From Osedax fenrisi (taxonomy: Eukaryota; Annelida; Polychaeta; Sabellida; Siboglinidae), in assembly GCA_964019155.1 (NCBI GenBank), contig OZ025241.1, forward strand, positions 62,129,698 through 62,193,697: a stretch of 64,000 bases of DNA, read 5' to 3'. A program made the translations under genes and the position numbers. Shown here piece after piece: positions 1 through 27,834 of this stretch; within the stretch, counting starts at the first letter, position 1, and every line of letters starts with the position of its first letter. The notes below the pieces were generated by a model. It was not told the DNA's origin, ran no database searches, and saw only the letters and a program-made list of their open reading frames with translations.

Positions 1-3000
1 CCACTCAGGATGGCGGGGTTCTCATGAATAACCCTACCCCCGTTGCCCTACACGAGGCTAAGCTACTGTGGCCCCAGGAGACCTTGCAGTGCGTTCTATC
101 TATCGGTTACTACCACTACTACTGCTGTACTGTATATTCACTTATCTAGGCGTTTATTAAGGAGACTTGATACTATTCAAACTACATAAACAATAATTAT
201 TTTAATTTTTTTTAGTAAATGTGAATTATTTCAAATATGATTATAATTATTTAGAAAGTATCAATTATATATATATATATATATACATTACTAACTATAT
301 ATTATATAAAAATAATAACAAAATCTTTAATCTTAATTTATTCAAAATAATTATTTTTTATACATCTACAATATATGTTACTATCAATTCAATTTAGAAT
401 CGGTTTACTTATAATGTTCACACTTTTTATAGAACATATAAATAAATAATACAGTTGATATTTCTCTATAGGTATGATTTTAAATAATATAAATTTATAT
501 TTAAATATGGCTATTTATTGACAAATATTATAATTAATTAATTATGAAAAAGAATTAAATTTGTTTAGATTAAATATTAAGTACAAATATTCAACCATAA
601 ATAAAACTGTTAGTTTTAATAATATTGTTTTAGAATTATTAAACAAATTTGATTATTATAAAAGTCGATACATTTTGAAAACATTTTATTTTTCGCTATA
701 CTTTACATACAACGTGATAAATAGTTGCAACAAATTAATATATATACCACGTTATAAGCATTTATTATTTCTCATATATTAACATTTAATAATATTCACG
801 GCAGACCATCCTTTTACGTAAATAAATTGTTCTATATATAATATTTCTGGCATGCTAATGTTTACATCAACTATAGATTATATTTATTGTGTAATAGTCG
901 AACTTGCTTATATATATGCTCTAGTTAAAGTATATATGTTAATCGTAGTGAATTAAGGATATTTCAATTTTTAAGTTTTCTTATTTTATTTTTATGAATT
1001 CAGATTTAGTTATATATGTTTATATTGTGTAACATTTTCAAACCAAATACGCTTTAAGGGTAGTTTAAAAGAGCTTTTTATTGATAGTTAAAAATAAAAG
1101 CGATAATAATTATAAAATATTCAATAAATTCACCGTTTATTACTGTATTATATATTTATAATTTTTATATTTGGGTATAATTTGTTTATAAATATTTCTA
1201 TTTTTATAATAAAATAAAATAATTAATATATTTATTTACACTCTCAATTATATTAGGAAATGAATATAATTATAAAATAATATAAATTATTAGAAATAAT
1301 GACTTTATTTTAAAAATTCATTTGTTTCAGAATAATTATTTTTCTCATACTCACTAATATTCAACCTGTATCAGAGATCACAATTTAGTAGATATACTAA
1401 AAATTCTGTTGATGTAGAAAGATGATATAGAAATTTAATTATAAAGTTATTTTCTAATATGCTACGTAGTTGTATATATATAAATATTTTTATAATTTTT
1501 TAGAAAAAATCACATTTCATATAATAATATTATATTTTATAAAATTATCTTCTTTATTTTTATAGGTATATATGTCTAGTTTATGTAGGAAAAAAATGGT
1601 GTCCAAATACCAAACAATTGTAGCATAGATATATTCTTAATAGTACCAAAGGCCAAGATACATGGTCACCTATTAAGCCTATGTAAATTGTAATATGTCA
1701 CTCCAACGTGTAGGAAACATTGGTATTTAATTATATCATAGATATTTATAATATATTAATGTCTTCAAATTTAAATAAATTATACGTAAATAACAAAGAA
1801 ATTTATAAATATGACGACATCAAGATGGGCGATATAAGGCGTCTTAATAAATGATTAGACCGTGAATATATTGTTTGACAGTTATTGGTTGACCGTGTAT
1901 CTTTGGCCTTGCACAATTTCTAGTATGCCCTTTAATGATTAAAATAAATTCTCTTTTATCAAAGTAATTTCTAATAACTTCGTTTTTAGCTCAATAATGG
2001 CATGGCACTTGGGGAGAGTATTTCTTATATAACTACTACAGAGGTATTACATAACTTATATGCAAACAACAATCACTACTACTTTTTATATAATTGAATT
2101 TATTTTCGTGTGTTAGAGAAAGACTTGGATGTCAAATAATTGTCTAATAAATAATGATTGGAAATTAGTATACATATATATTTTAATTAAAATATATACA
2201 TTAATTATTATGAAAGGTAAAATTATATAAAATAAAAAAATACTGTAACAGAAAATAATATACAATAAGAAAATTTTAATTATAATTAATTCTATATTTT
2301 GATTAATATATAATGTACGTAAGTTTAGACTATAAACTGTATACGAATATTGATTAGAATGTATTAATGGACTACACCACAAGCACCCATAAGTACACGT
2401 GCACTTAACAATACAGGCACTGGCAGATATGTGTCAACCAATCAGAAGTACACTGAAGGTTTGTCCACCTCCCTGAAGTCTAAAGTTTACAAGATTGTAC
2501 AAAGTGCTACAGATACAGAGGGTAAGTATGTGTGTTTAGTAGTGTGTGTAGTAGCGTGTGTAGTAGCGTGTGTAGTAGTGTGTGTAGTAGCGTGTGTAGT
2601 AATCATCGATGTAAAGAAACAATATAATATGACTAAATCCAATCAAAATCGATGATGCCATTTTGTTTAATTTATCGAGGAAGATTCCATTGCATGTATA
2701 TATTTTACCTGTATTGCATGCGTCAATTGCATATCAACTTTCTTTATATCGATAGTTATAATATGTGGAGTAACATGTAATAATTAGTATAGTAGTGTTT
2801 GCAGTAGAAGTATATAGTAGTATGTATACCATAACCTACCAACATCACAGCTCAACACGTACTTCTTCATGATCTACTGGACCCTACCTGTTACTACCGA
2901 GTGAACCCTTACCTATCAGAAGAGTACGGTCTAGATGAGGTTAGTAAGCCCCGCCCCCTCAACACGCCCACTTTATCCTAATCTACCAACATACGCGTTC

Positions 3001-3167
3001 AGATAAACCCGGAGAAATGGTCTCAAATGTACCAAGATACAGAGCTATACTTGCGAAGGAACGCCGAGAAGATTACAGATTTGGCCAATCAGCTTTCGGT
3101 GAAGAGAAATTTAGGACAAAAAGTAGCTGATTGTTACAGACATCAACGTCTCTCTATCGGATGGTGA
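1..3167 (+). CDS. PNPLA8: PNPLA8-like patatin phospholipase, 3' part (4 exons, 5'-partial)
   Basis: C-terminal part of a calcium-independent phospholipase A2 gamma, a patatin-fold lipase of mitochondria/peroxisomes that hydrolyses acyl groups from phospholipids. Exons: 1-105 (enters the window mid-exon), 2417-2521, 2851-2939, 3003-3167, giving about 153 residues with consistent phase. The first exon carries the patatin DGG motif (catalytic Asp) in TQDGGVLMNNP; the Ser of the GXSXG motif lies outside the window. Then come SIGTGRY (across the first intron), a TSLKSKVYKIVQSATDTE stretch, YYRVNPYLSEEYGLDE, and a helical tail ending SIGW before TGA at 3165-3167. The order and spacing match vertebrate PNPLA8 as I recall it, except that the extreme C-terminus is about 20 residues shorter and ends inside a minisatellite. 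Donors are GTTACT, GTAAGT, GTTAGT. An AATAAA at 3499-3504 would put its 3' UTR across the AMT 3' end. Confidence 0.85.
2532..2604 (+). repeat. 12-bp tandem repeat beside a PNPLA8 5' splice site
   Basis: About five imperfect copies of GTGTGTAGTAGC begin ten bases after the GTAAGT donor of the second PNPLA8 exon in the window. Each unit contains GTAGTA, itself GT-donor-like. Confidence 0.85.
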
Positions 3168-3273
3168 TACAACGACCTCTATCGGATGGTGATACAACGA
3201 CCTCTATCTGATGGTGATACAACGACCTCTATCTGATGGTGATACAACACCCTATCTGATGGTGATCAGCAGA
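3149..3273 (+). repeat. 25-bp minisatellite spanning the PNPLA8 stop codon
   Basis: Nearly five copies of CTCTATCGGATGGTGATACA plus ACGAC. The first copy encodes the last residues and the TGA stop of PNPLA8; the others form the start of the 3' UTR. Later copies carry CTG in place of CGG. Confidence 0.9.
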
Positions 3274-3605
3274 TGCCATTAATTATCATCGAGCATAATC
3301 ATTCTTATCGATCTGTTATATTTTATATATTTAGAATATTTATGATATTTTAAACTTACCCTGCATTTATTTTTATATGTGATATTATTTTATCGTTATT
3401 TTACTATTTATAGTCATTGAATGATTGTAAAATAGCTTTATTATTCAAAGTATTATCTATTATTGGCTACTTATATATGTTTTTTTTTAATGCATGAAAA
3501 TAAATATAATATAAAAATAATAAAAGTATTACAAAATATGATTTAATGGCTATGGCGTGTTCATCATTAGTAATAACAACAACAACAACAACAAATAGAT
3601 GTCGT
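3168..3605. other. Convergent 3' intergenic spacer PNPLA8/AMT
   Basis: About 440 bp between the two stop codons. It holds the end of the 25-bp minisatellite, AT-rich DNA, a short (CAA)n run at 3578-3594 and candidate poly(A) signals on both strands (plus at 3499-3504, minus at 3437-3442) that imply overlapping 3' UTRs. Confidence 0.6.
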
Positions 3606-17662
<14,057 letters not shown>

Positions 17663-18685
17663 CTTTAGATTCTATTTATAGGCGTATAACAATGTATGTG
17701 TGAGGTAAAGATAGGCAATTAGTGTATAGAACCAGGAGTGTATATACACAACATGAACTACCTGGAGTTTATTAGATTTTAGCTGTTCTGCTGAGCAATA
17801 TATAACAGGCTATATATATATCAACAGTGATACATGTTATCTGATGTTGAGTATGTTGAGTGTGTTAAATTGTATATTTAATGAGAGAGGTATAATGAGA
17901 ACTGTTACTAGTTATTCATTCTGTGTACAAATGTGAATATTATGTAGAAATATATATTTAGAATTACTTTTTTTGATCATTCGCACATATTTAATTGAAT
18001 TGATCTTAATTTATTTTAATTAATTCTACTGATCACACTATATGGATTCAATAATATCTATCTCAAATATATATATATATATTATTTATACACAATATTT
18101 ATATACTATATGTAATATTATTCATATACAATATTTAATTGTATATATATATATATATTAATTTTAATTAATTACATATTAATTTTATATTCTTGACTTA
18201 TTTATTTGAATGATAATGACGATATGTTAAAGTTATGTTACACTGTAAATAGTTACACCCTGATGTAAATAGTTCTACCCTACACATCATCGTCACCTAA
18301 TGTATACGTAGACATGTAAATAGTATACTATTATGATGTGTGTACTATTATTATGTCAGTTATGCTAATATTAATATTCGTTATATGTTATTGTATTAAT
18401 TAGATAATTAGTATATCAGTTATAATACTATCAATATTATATATATGATTCATTATATGTTATTGTATTAATTAGATGAATAAAAAGAGTATTCGATATT
18501 ATATATTTATATCTCTAAAGAAACTGGTTAAATCGTAGTATTTATAAATATGAACTAAAGATAAAACTAGAGTACAGATCATATCGTACAGACACGTGTG
18601 CACATAGCAGTGCTAGTGTTACGTATGATAATGTAGATCACAGGGGGCCTAACTACTTGACCCCGCGTACTACTAGAGTCTCCTC

Positions 18686-18799
18686 CTAGTGGAAGTGAAG
18701 TGCGCTACTTTCATTAAACACTATTATAAACAACAATCGCGCGACAACCAGACTACAAATGTTACAAATATATTCTCTGAGTAGCGACGCGGTTGTCAT
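18686..18799 (-). CDS. Candidate first exon of AMT (targeting peptide)
   Basis: A 37-codon minus-strand frame starting MTTASLLREYICN lies in a locally GC-richer patch about 1.1 kb upstream of the first recognised AMT exon. The N-terminus is the sort of Ser/Thr/Leu/Arg stretch seen in mitochondrial presequences. Phase-0 donors such as CTG|GTTGTC could join it to KTCLYDY. No homology supports it; this is position plus composition only. Confidence 0.22.
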   Translation of the reverse strand: MTTASLLREYICNICSLVVARLLFIIVFNESSALHFH

Positions 18800-19565
18800 T
18801 AGTATTTACCACGTTAATGCGATGGTGCAGCTTTTGCTCGACGGATTAAAGACAGTTGTGTATATGTAGGGGAGAACATTGTATAGGGAGTTACTTTACA
18901 TAAGAGTAACTTAATATTACAAATATACATATCATGAATTTAATTTAGAAACTAATTAAATAAATATTGTCATTTTATATTAAATAATTAATATGAATTA
19001 TTGATACTATATATTAAAATCAATAATAACTAAATAGAAACAGTATTTTTATTAGTAATAAATAAAGGATCTATGGGATTTTATTATATATATATACATA
19101 TATAAATATATATATATATATATATTTATATATCATTATATAACTATATAAATATTAGAATATTACAAGATAAAAACATATCTATAATTAGAAGAACATA
19201 TATATATACATAAAAGTAATATACAGTATGAGTATAGATAAACTATTAAACACTAATATAATTGCTATTATTTCTAATGCATGGCAGGTTAGCCCTACTA
19301 GAGTTATTCTACATCTACATTATAATGTTCATCATATTAGATAGTCTGTAATGTATAGTTTACTAACCTCCCCTATATAATACGGATGTATACATGTGCT
19401 ACATACTTCTAGGCGCTTAGAATAATTATACAACAGGCAGTATGCTTATAATCAATTACGTTACATCTGACCTTTAACCCCTATATAAATCTACTTCTCA
19501 GTAGTATATCTAATATAATTATTATATATCTATATACTATAATAATTTGATATATCAAATTATAA

Positions 19566-19827
19566 TAGGAATTCTTTCATCCCATCCAGGAACTTAGATG
19601 GAGTTTTCACAACTATATGGCTCTAATATCCCTTCGAAGCCGCTCTCATGTTAAGGCATCCATGGTTTTAACGAGACCTGATCATTTATTTATACACGAT
19701 TATATAAGATCACTTCTAAATATTATTATAAGACCTATTTTAATTGTCCGGACAAGGCTCGAACCCGTGTCCTACTGCAGCATGCTTGTGTGTCTGACGC
19801 CTTAGCCAACTGAGCCACACAGGCAGT
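19566..19827 (-). mobile_element. tRNA-derived SINE, most complete copy
   Basis: On the minus strand the head carries a Pol III A box (TGGCTCAGTTGG, plus positions 19806-19817) and B box (GGGTTCGAGCC, 19756-19766) in tRNA spacing, but the terminal stems do not pair as in a functional tRNA. The body continues through GATCTTATATAATCGTG and CTTCGAAGGGATATTAG, and ends with CCATCTAAGTTCCTGGATGG. The body recurs at 20430 and 41843. Confidence 0.75.
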
Positions 19828-20429
19828 TACTTAAATAAATTAATATATGAGCATACTGCAGCACTGCATTAGTTTAGATAACAGTGGTAGTAATCTATGA
19901 TAGGTATCATATGAATGTACTATCATTGGCTGGTATGATTAAATAGTAGTTAGTTAGATGTTAGTACTGGCTGTTTAAATACACACTATAGTTAAATACA
20001 AACTACTTGAAACTCAAATGTCTTCACTTCAGATGATTAAACAAAGTTCATAGGTCAACGGTAAGTGGATAGGATATATTACTATATATAATAATTTATA
20101 TTTTATAGAAGAATCTGATATATATATATATAGTAAATTATATTATCTTAATTTTAAAAAGTTATTAAATAGATATTATAAATGACAAATTATGTATACT
20201 TTATTATAAATCAATTATATTATGAATATTAAAGTATAATAATAAAATAAAAAATTATATTAATTATTAAATAGCAAATATTATATAAATAATTATTTAA
20301 TGCGCTAATTAATTTATATACAATAATACTAACACAAATATTAATATTTATTATGTAATACTAATAATGGGATAATAAAGTATTTATTGAATATAAGCCT
20401 TTTTTATGTTATTGGTTTTATTATTTTAA

Positions 20430-20620
20430 CTACTATATATTTATTCAAATTTTTGTGATCTTATATAATTGTGTATAAATTAATGATCGGCTCTCGCTAA
20501 AACTATGGAAACATATGAGCCATATATGGTTATAAGTAAATACTTCATCTAATTAAACTTAAGTTCATGGATGGGATGAAAAAACTCCATCAAATAAAAA
20601 TAACAATAACAATATATAGT
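20430..20620 (+). mobile_element. 5'-truncated SINE copy
   Basis: Matches the body of the 19827-19566 SINE in opposite orientation (TGATCTTATATAATTGTGTA, GGCTCTCGCTAAAACTATGG, GTTCATGGATGGGATGAAA) and ends with an AATAACAATAACAATATATAG tail. The tRNA-like head is missing. Confidence 0.75.
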
Positions 20621-20935
20621 ATATATATATATATATAACATCAATATATATATATATAATAAATAAATAATAAAATCAGATTAGGCAATTGCCTGGGTGA
20701 AGGAAGAAGCAGAGCTTATCGAGACTTTCACCCATTTAAGATTATGAGGAGAAAAAAATCATATAGGAATATAATTAAAAACAAGAATATATATATATAT
20801 TGTAACCTTGTTTCTATAATAAATATGTTCGAGTTATAAAAGTCATCTAGATACCAAAACTAGTTCTATGTATTGTTACGTTTATCGTAAATTATCACAA
20901 GTAAAGTTGTCATGTAGTTCATACTATGAGATAGT

Positions 20936-21008
20936 GAACACCAGCTGAACACAACCTGAACACCACCTGAACACCACATGAACACAACCTGAACACCACA
21001 TGAACACA
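20936..21008. repeat. 13-bp tandem repeat (CTGAACACCACA)
   Basis: About six imperfect copies just left of the foldback element. No coding frame. Confidence 0.8.
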
Positions 21009-21075
21009 GCGTAACATGTGTACACCCGTAGCAAACGAGACATCCCCTTCATGTCTATATCATAACAGGCTATAC

Positions 21076-21433
21076 ATGTCGGGCAGCACTCCATAACTAG
21101 TGAACACTCGTGATGCGGTTGTATCGCAGGAAATTAACAGCTGATTATTGAAAGTTCAATATGTTACATATGCTAATATATTCGAGTAATGTTTGATATG
21201 CTCACATCAGGATATAATGCAGCTAAAAAAAACGGTATAATAAAAAGACCCCAAAATATCAATTACAAATATATATATATATATATATATATATTAAATA
21301 TATAACAAATATGTTTAACCTAGTTTCATGCGATTAGAATATTGACTATCACAATAATCAGCTGTCAATGTCCTTCAATACACCTGCCTCATGAGTGTTT
21401 ACTTGTTAAGGTGTACCGCCCGACATGACATCC
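21076..21433. mobile_element. Foldback element with arms of about 90 bp
   Basis: The left arm starts CATGTCGGGCAGCACTCC and the right arm, reversed, CATGTCGGGCGGTACACC. Both continue through GTRAACACTCRTGA and end AACAGCTGATTATTG / GACAGCTGATTATTG. Arms are diverged; the loop holds a (TA)n run and a short dispersed repeat near 21199-21275. Confidence 0.75.
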
Positions 21434-21532
21434 TTCATATATTATATACCTAATTATGTACCTAATTATGTACCTAATTATATATCTTGTTATATTCCTT
21501 AGTAATAAAATACCTAAATATATATATATATA

Positions 21533-22352
21533 GTGTAAAACCTCTCTATAAGAAACTATTTTTTTTCAGTACTTTTTTTCTTATAGAGAGGTTTTCTTAT
21601 AAAGAGGTTTTTACTTTTCCAATGATTTTAAGAATTAATTTATAATTGAAAATGCATTATATAACCCCAGAGAGGATATAACCTATAAGTTATATATATA
21701 TATATATATATATATAGTATATTTATTTTGTATACGTTTTAAATGTATACTGTATTGTTTGCGCTTAGACATGTTAATACATAATGAAATTGTATTAGAT
21801 ATACATTGTAAATTATAAATTATGAATCATCAATGATTCATCATTGATGAATATAATATAATGAATATTATAATAATGTATTATTTAACAATTAATTGTA
21901 TAAATTAATAAATTGTATCATCAATACATTTAAGGATATAATAACATTTATTAAATAATTTGAATACATTTATGGAATACATTTATACAATAACATTTAT
22001 TAATTAATTTTAATAAATTCAAGGATAAAAATAACAATTATTAATTAATTTTAATTCATTTCGAGCTATTTATGTAATATAATATTTGTAAAAAAATATA
22101 TTAGAAAAAAAAATATCTTATATAATAATTAATTTCTATAATTGTTATCAATATACAATACTTCTATTTATATATTATTATTTTGTATACAATAAGTTTC
22201 TTATAAAGAGGTTTTTCTTATATTTTTCTAATAATATTTTCTTATAGAGGTTTTTTAATGTGGAAAAGGTTGAATTCCAACCAAATGGGTGAACAATTTT
22301 CTTATAAAGAGGTTTTTCTTATAAAGAGGTTTCTTATAGAGAGGTTTTACTG
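21533..22352. mobile_element. pogo/Emigrant-like MITE
   Basis: The right terminus, reversed, is CAGTAAAACCTCTCTATAAG; the left is GTGTAAAACCTCTCTATAAG. TA dinucleotides flank both ends. CAGTAAAACCTCTATAA-type ends are known from pogo-superfamily MITEs such as Emigrant. CTTATAAAGAGGTTTT is repeated inside both ends. No transposase is present. Confidence 0.8.
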
Positions 22353-22571
22353 TATATATATTTATATACATATTATATACGTATATACATATTGATCACT
22401 GTTAAACTCTGCAATACAACCCATACGAATTACAATATAACGCTCAACTCATTATATACGTATGTATTCGTAGTGAATGCTTTGAAACTCTACACATAAT
22501 TCAAAACTAATTGAAGATAAAATCGTTATCATCATGTATATTTATAATCTGTATAAAGATTAAATTACTCA

Positions 22572-22655
22572 TCGAGGGGGTATCCCACTACGAGTATTTC
22601 CTGAAATAATGTACAGAAATGTTTACCAGAAAGTGATTTTCCCCTGTATCATACA
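22572..22655 (+). repeat. Copy of a dispersed repeat (GGGGGTATCCCACTAC family)
   Basis: GGGGGTATCCCACTACGAGT then TTTACCAGAAAGTGATTTT. Related copies lie at 62518-62605 and, reversed, at 63525-63640. Confidence 0.6.
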
Positions 22656-24203
22656 GGCCGTATGTATGTAAAATCTTGTAGAACTGACACATATATGTTT
22701 ACAACTGAGAAAACATAGTGCATTCAATTCATATAAAGAGATATAATAACATATTCATAATAAAACTTCAAACTAATCAAAATGTGCAAATAAAAATAAT
22801 AACTATGCAAATTTCCCAATAATCTTTACAATTAGATCAATATTCTCACCTCTTCATGACCTACATAAATATCTCTCTATTATATAAGCGCATATTAAAC
22901 TCTACACCATATTCGTGAATATAATCATTTATAAATGGTATAGTTTAATCCACACCAAAGAATCCGTATTCATACTTACACCTGAAATGAAATATAAACT
23001 TCTAGATTTGTATGTAATATTTCACTATTACGATTATTTTCGGAAATATCCTATAATTAAATAAGTGTTCATACTATGGATCATAATAGTGTAATTGCTA
23101 ATACTATATAAGTCTAATAGTATTAGACTAATAACTAGTGATATAATTGATGAGCCCATAATTATTATGATAATATGAGAATAGTTTATTCAGTATGATA
23201 GTAGCATCATAATTTAATACTATAATAAATTATTAATAATTGATCATAACGTATTAGATGAATATATATATATATTTAATATTTAATATTATAATAATTA
23301 TTATTATAATAATAATAATTATTATAATAATAATTATTATTATTATAATAGATTTATGATTATTATAATTATTTAATTATTATAATAATAATAGATTTAA
23401 TATTATAATAAATATTATAATTATTTACTGTTATTAGATTAATAATTAATAACTTATTATAGTTATTTAATAACTTATTAATTAATAACTTATTATTATA
23501 ATTATTATAATAATATATTAAATTAATTTATTAAAATGTATATATTAATGATAGTTTTAAAAATATATGTATATTATATACTATATATATGTGTATATTT
23601 TAAATAAAAATTGAAGTGCATATAATTATTATAATACCTGAGGTATTACGGTAATGATTACCTGGTATTACTTAATCTAAAGTCCATTTAGTTTAAAGTT
23701 TATGGTTGAATTTTATGTATATAGAGGTATTTAATTTGTATCAACATATATTTAATATCAACCTCGGATGAATAGAATCTTATTTGAGGCGATATAGTTT
23801 TATTCGCTATTCTCGATATTAAGACACCCTTAATCATGCTTATTTAATTTCAAATGAAATATATTGTTTATATGTATATTGAAATTACTATTGATTGGTC
23901 CCTGAATTTCCAATCAGGTAACTTCCTTATTTATACCACCTATTGGGAGATTGAACTCTTAATATGAATATTCATATTAATTAAATATCTTAAATATTAC
24001 ATTATCTACAGAAAATCATGTTAAATAAACATATATAATGTTATTTAAATTAATAATGTGAATATTTGACGTATTTGTATTAATAAAAAAATGTTTTAAA
24101 ATAATATTTTAGAATAAAGAAATTCGCCTTGTGTGAAATAATTAAAAAAATGGCGAATTCATATTAAATTACTATATATTTGTACACATTTATAATAGTA
24201 ATC

Positions 24204-25802
24204 ATGTTGTATTTGGAAGATTATTTAGAGAGTTAGTATAAATAATTTTTTTCTAAATAGTGTATTATTTTAAAGAAATCTAGTTGTCTAATTGTTCATA
24301 TAATATATGTTTAAATACAAAATTTTAAATTAACAAATATTATTAAAGTGATTGAAAATCTTCCAATGGAAATGAGAGATAGATTTACAGACATGAGAGA
24401 AATGGACTTACAAGTACAAAGTATGTGATTGTATTATTATTATAAAGTTCTCATAATACTGTCTAATAATTATATATTTAAATAAATTTAATTATATTTA
24501 AAAATGGCGGCAATATTTCAAAAGATTATTTGAAATATATTTGTGCTTTATTTTACTGCAAAATTTATATTACTCCAAAATTAATATTATTCAAAAATTA
24601 AAATATTTTCAAATGTAAACTAATAAATAAGAATATAAAAATAATTAAAGAATGGCATCTATGCCCTATTTTTGTTTAAAGAAATTTATAATGATTATAA
24701 TAAATTATTAAATATTCGGATTATGGTCAAAAGCTTCGAGATTTGAACGCCCACAAAATTATTTATTTGAATCAGTGATTTTACAATAGAGTATTATAGG
24801 CCATTATAATTAGCTTATATCTATGTATAGACTATAATACAGGCAACGACTTATCAGTAATATATATGCAGTGGTGGGCACCGGTCCTTTTTTTTCCTGG
24901 AACGGCGATCCCGATCTTCTATTTATTCTCTTATACGATCCTTTTCCCGATCCCGATCCTCAATTCGTTATACAATCTGATCACGATACTAAGTTTTTTA
25001 CTCGATCCTGATCACGATATTATTTATATATTCAATTAATAATATTTTATTTCATAATTCGAAACAATATATATGTAGGTATACTAGGTATAATAACCTA
25101 CCTATATAATATAAATTGTTAATAATTGTAAATAATATTTATTATTAATATATTGTAATCTTATTATATTTCATTAATAATTCAATTAAATTAAATGCAT
25201 ATATTAATGAATATCATATAGACTATGATATAGTGAATTAAATATAATTTATTTATATAAATGCATTGAATTGGATACAAATATCTATTCATTGTACGAT
25301 GTACGATATACATTGAGTCAAAGTCAGTGGTTTACTTATATGATATCAATTATAAACCATTATAATTATTATTTAAATACTACGTAGGTTTTACCTAGTC
25401 TTGCAATACCTTGGAAAACATTACAAAATAATGATCAATACAATATCATATCAATGTAATAATATAATACTAAAATGTTGTTAATATTCTTATAAATAAA
25501 TATAATAATATTAGAGTCGTATATGCAATGATGGGAACCAATCCCTTTTTTTATGGATCGAGATCGCCGATCCCTATCCTTTTCCCGATCCCGATCCTCC
25601 ATTCGTTACCCGATTCTTTGCCGATACCGATCCTCTCTTTCTGACCTGGATCGGATCGCGATCCTGCCCATCACTGCATATATATGTGTTTTTATAGGCT
25701 CACTCGGGATCTATTGCATCTAAAAAAACATAGCAATATCAAACTAAACCAGTGAAAATAACTAAAACTCCAAATATTAATGACCACACAAACACATATA
25801 TA

Positions 25803-25876
<74 letters not shown>

Positions 25877-27788
25877 ACTTATAAGAAATTTAATGTATGA
25901 TAGTCTATAAATAGATGTATGCTAAATATAATGGCCAATCATACACTATTGTAAAATAACTAATTATAATAAACAATTTTGCGGGCGTTCAAATGGCGAA
26001 GCTTTTGACCAGGTACCTAATAATCCATCTATATTTTTAGATATTAATTTGTAGAAAGAGAAATATGTACAATATTTATTATGTGCTTACTTCATTACTA
26101 CATATTACCGTAGCGTAAAATATTGTTATATTTAATTGATAAAGAATTCAATTTACGTCGATAGGCTACTTGCATCTTGTATATATTTTTAGAGTAAGTA
26201 CAATAAATCTATGATATTAGTTAAAGGCAAACATTTGTAAACAATACTCTACGCAGTTCTACTATAGCGGGCGCTAACGATATCAAGTATAGCGAAATAT
26301 ATTGTAAATGACTATATTTTAATGTCCGTTATGAAATTCTGAATGTTTATCGCGTATAAAATGTGCGCGTTTATATTGTCTAATAAATGAGTTTATATAA
26401 AATTGTAATCGAGTAAAGATTAGGCGTTTAGTAAAATAATAATATTATAATTAGATATAGTGCCTTCTATAGTTGAAATATAGTTGTTCTCGCCTTTAGT
26501 CGGATGTAACTAAGAAAGAAAATACATACTCGAAATGTTTATATATATATATATATATGTATTTATTTATATATATGAATATAATATATTCAAATAAATC
26601 GTTAATAAAACAGGCAAGTAATATATAACAACATTATTATGATAACGCTATAGCGCGGATATTATTGTATTATTATTGTATTATATTATTGACAGTATTG
26701 TATTTAGAATGCATTATTTGCAGAATAATATCAGATAATTTAGTGATGGAGTTATACGGTCAAGAGATTTCACAATTTTAGTATCGTTCCCTCGTAGAAT
26801 TGTTTGACTGTATATAATTCTCGCATTTAATGGAACTTTGTTATTCGATTAGAAAATTTCCATATATTCAGAATCCCAAAATTATATATTTATGAAACTC
26901 ATTCATATCCATTAGCAGTTTATGGGATATACGCTTTTAGATCTCAATGTAATTAGATAAGAATTTTTTTTTTGATATTCAAAATCTCATAAAATTATTA
27001 AAATGTAAATTGCATAACATTAATATATATATATATCAGGGTTGGCGGTTTTTTTTGTTTTTTTGTGGTTTATTTGGTTTATTTGGTTTTTTTTGTTTTT
27101 TTAATTTAATATTAAGATTATTAATTAGAAAATATTATATATACCTAGATCGATTATTAAATGTCTGTGCAAAACATACATATATAGAGTAAGTATAACA
27201 TATACAACACTAATGGATATTATTTATATATATTAATTATATATATATATATTATTAAATTTTCAATAATATATTATTAATATTAAATGTTATAAAATTA
27301 TTTTATTAAAATATATTTATTATAAAAATAAAGTAAAATATAATAAAAAAAATAGTTACAAATTAATAATTAAAAAAAATAACAATACAGTAATTAGAAA
27401 TATAATCAATATAATTCTCGCACTAAAATTACAAGTTACAAATTGTAACAATATAATAATTTAAAAAATAATAATAATAATAATTAGATGATTTCTAATA
27501 GAAATATAATCAATATAATTCTCACAATAAAATAACAAGTTACAAATTGTAACAATATAATAATTTAAAAAATAATAATAATAATAATTAGATGATTTCT
27601 AATAGAAATATAATCAATTTAATTCTCGAAATAAAAAAACAAGTTTTGCAGCCTTATCATTGCCTAATCGATTCCTTATTTTTGATTGAGCGCTTTTATA
27701 ATGTTAAAAAAAACAAATAAACCAAAAAAACCAATGATTTTTTTGATCAAAAAAACCAAAAAAACCGATTCAAAAAAACCGACCAACC

Positions 27789-27834
<46 letters not shown>

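Larger units (their letters stand above)
18806..24203. other. Intergenic region between divergent AMT and ING3
   Basis: 5.4 kb with no gene recognised. It contains two SINE copies, a 13-bp tandem repeat, a foldback element, a pogo-like MITE, one copy of a dispersed repeat (22572) and low-complexity ATTATTATAA stretches at 23275-23520. Promoters of both genes should lie here, but no convincing core element could be assigned. Confidence 0.7.

Noticed and set aside
3149..3273. CRISPR-like direct repeats
   Set aside because: Contiguous minisatellite without spacers, in a eukaryotic genome.
19750..19827. Functional tRNA gene
   Set aside because: A and B boxes are present, but acceptor and anticodon stems do not pair and the sequence continues as a SINE body found elsewhere.
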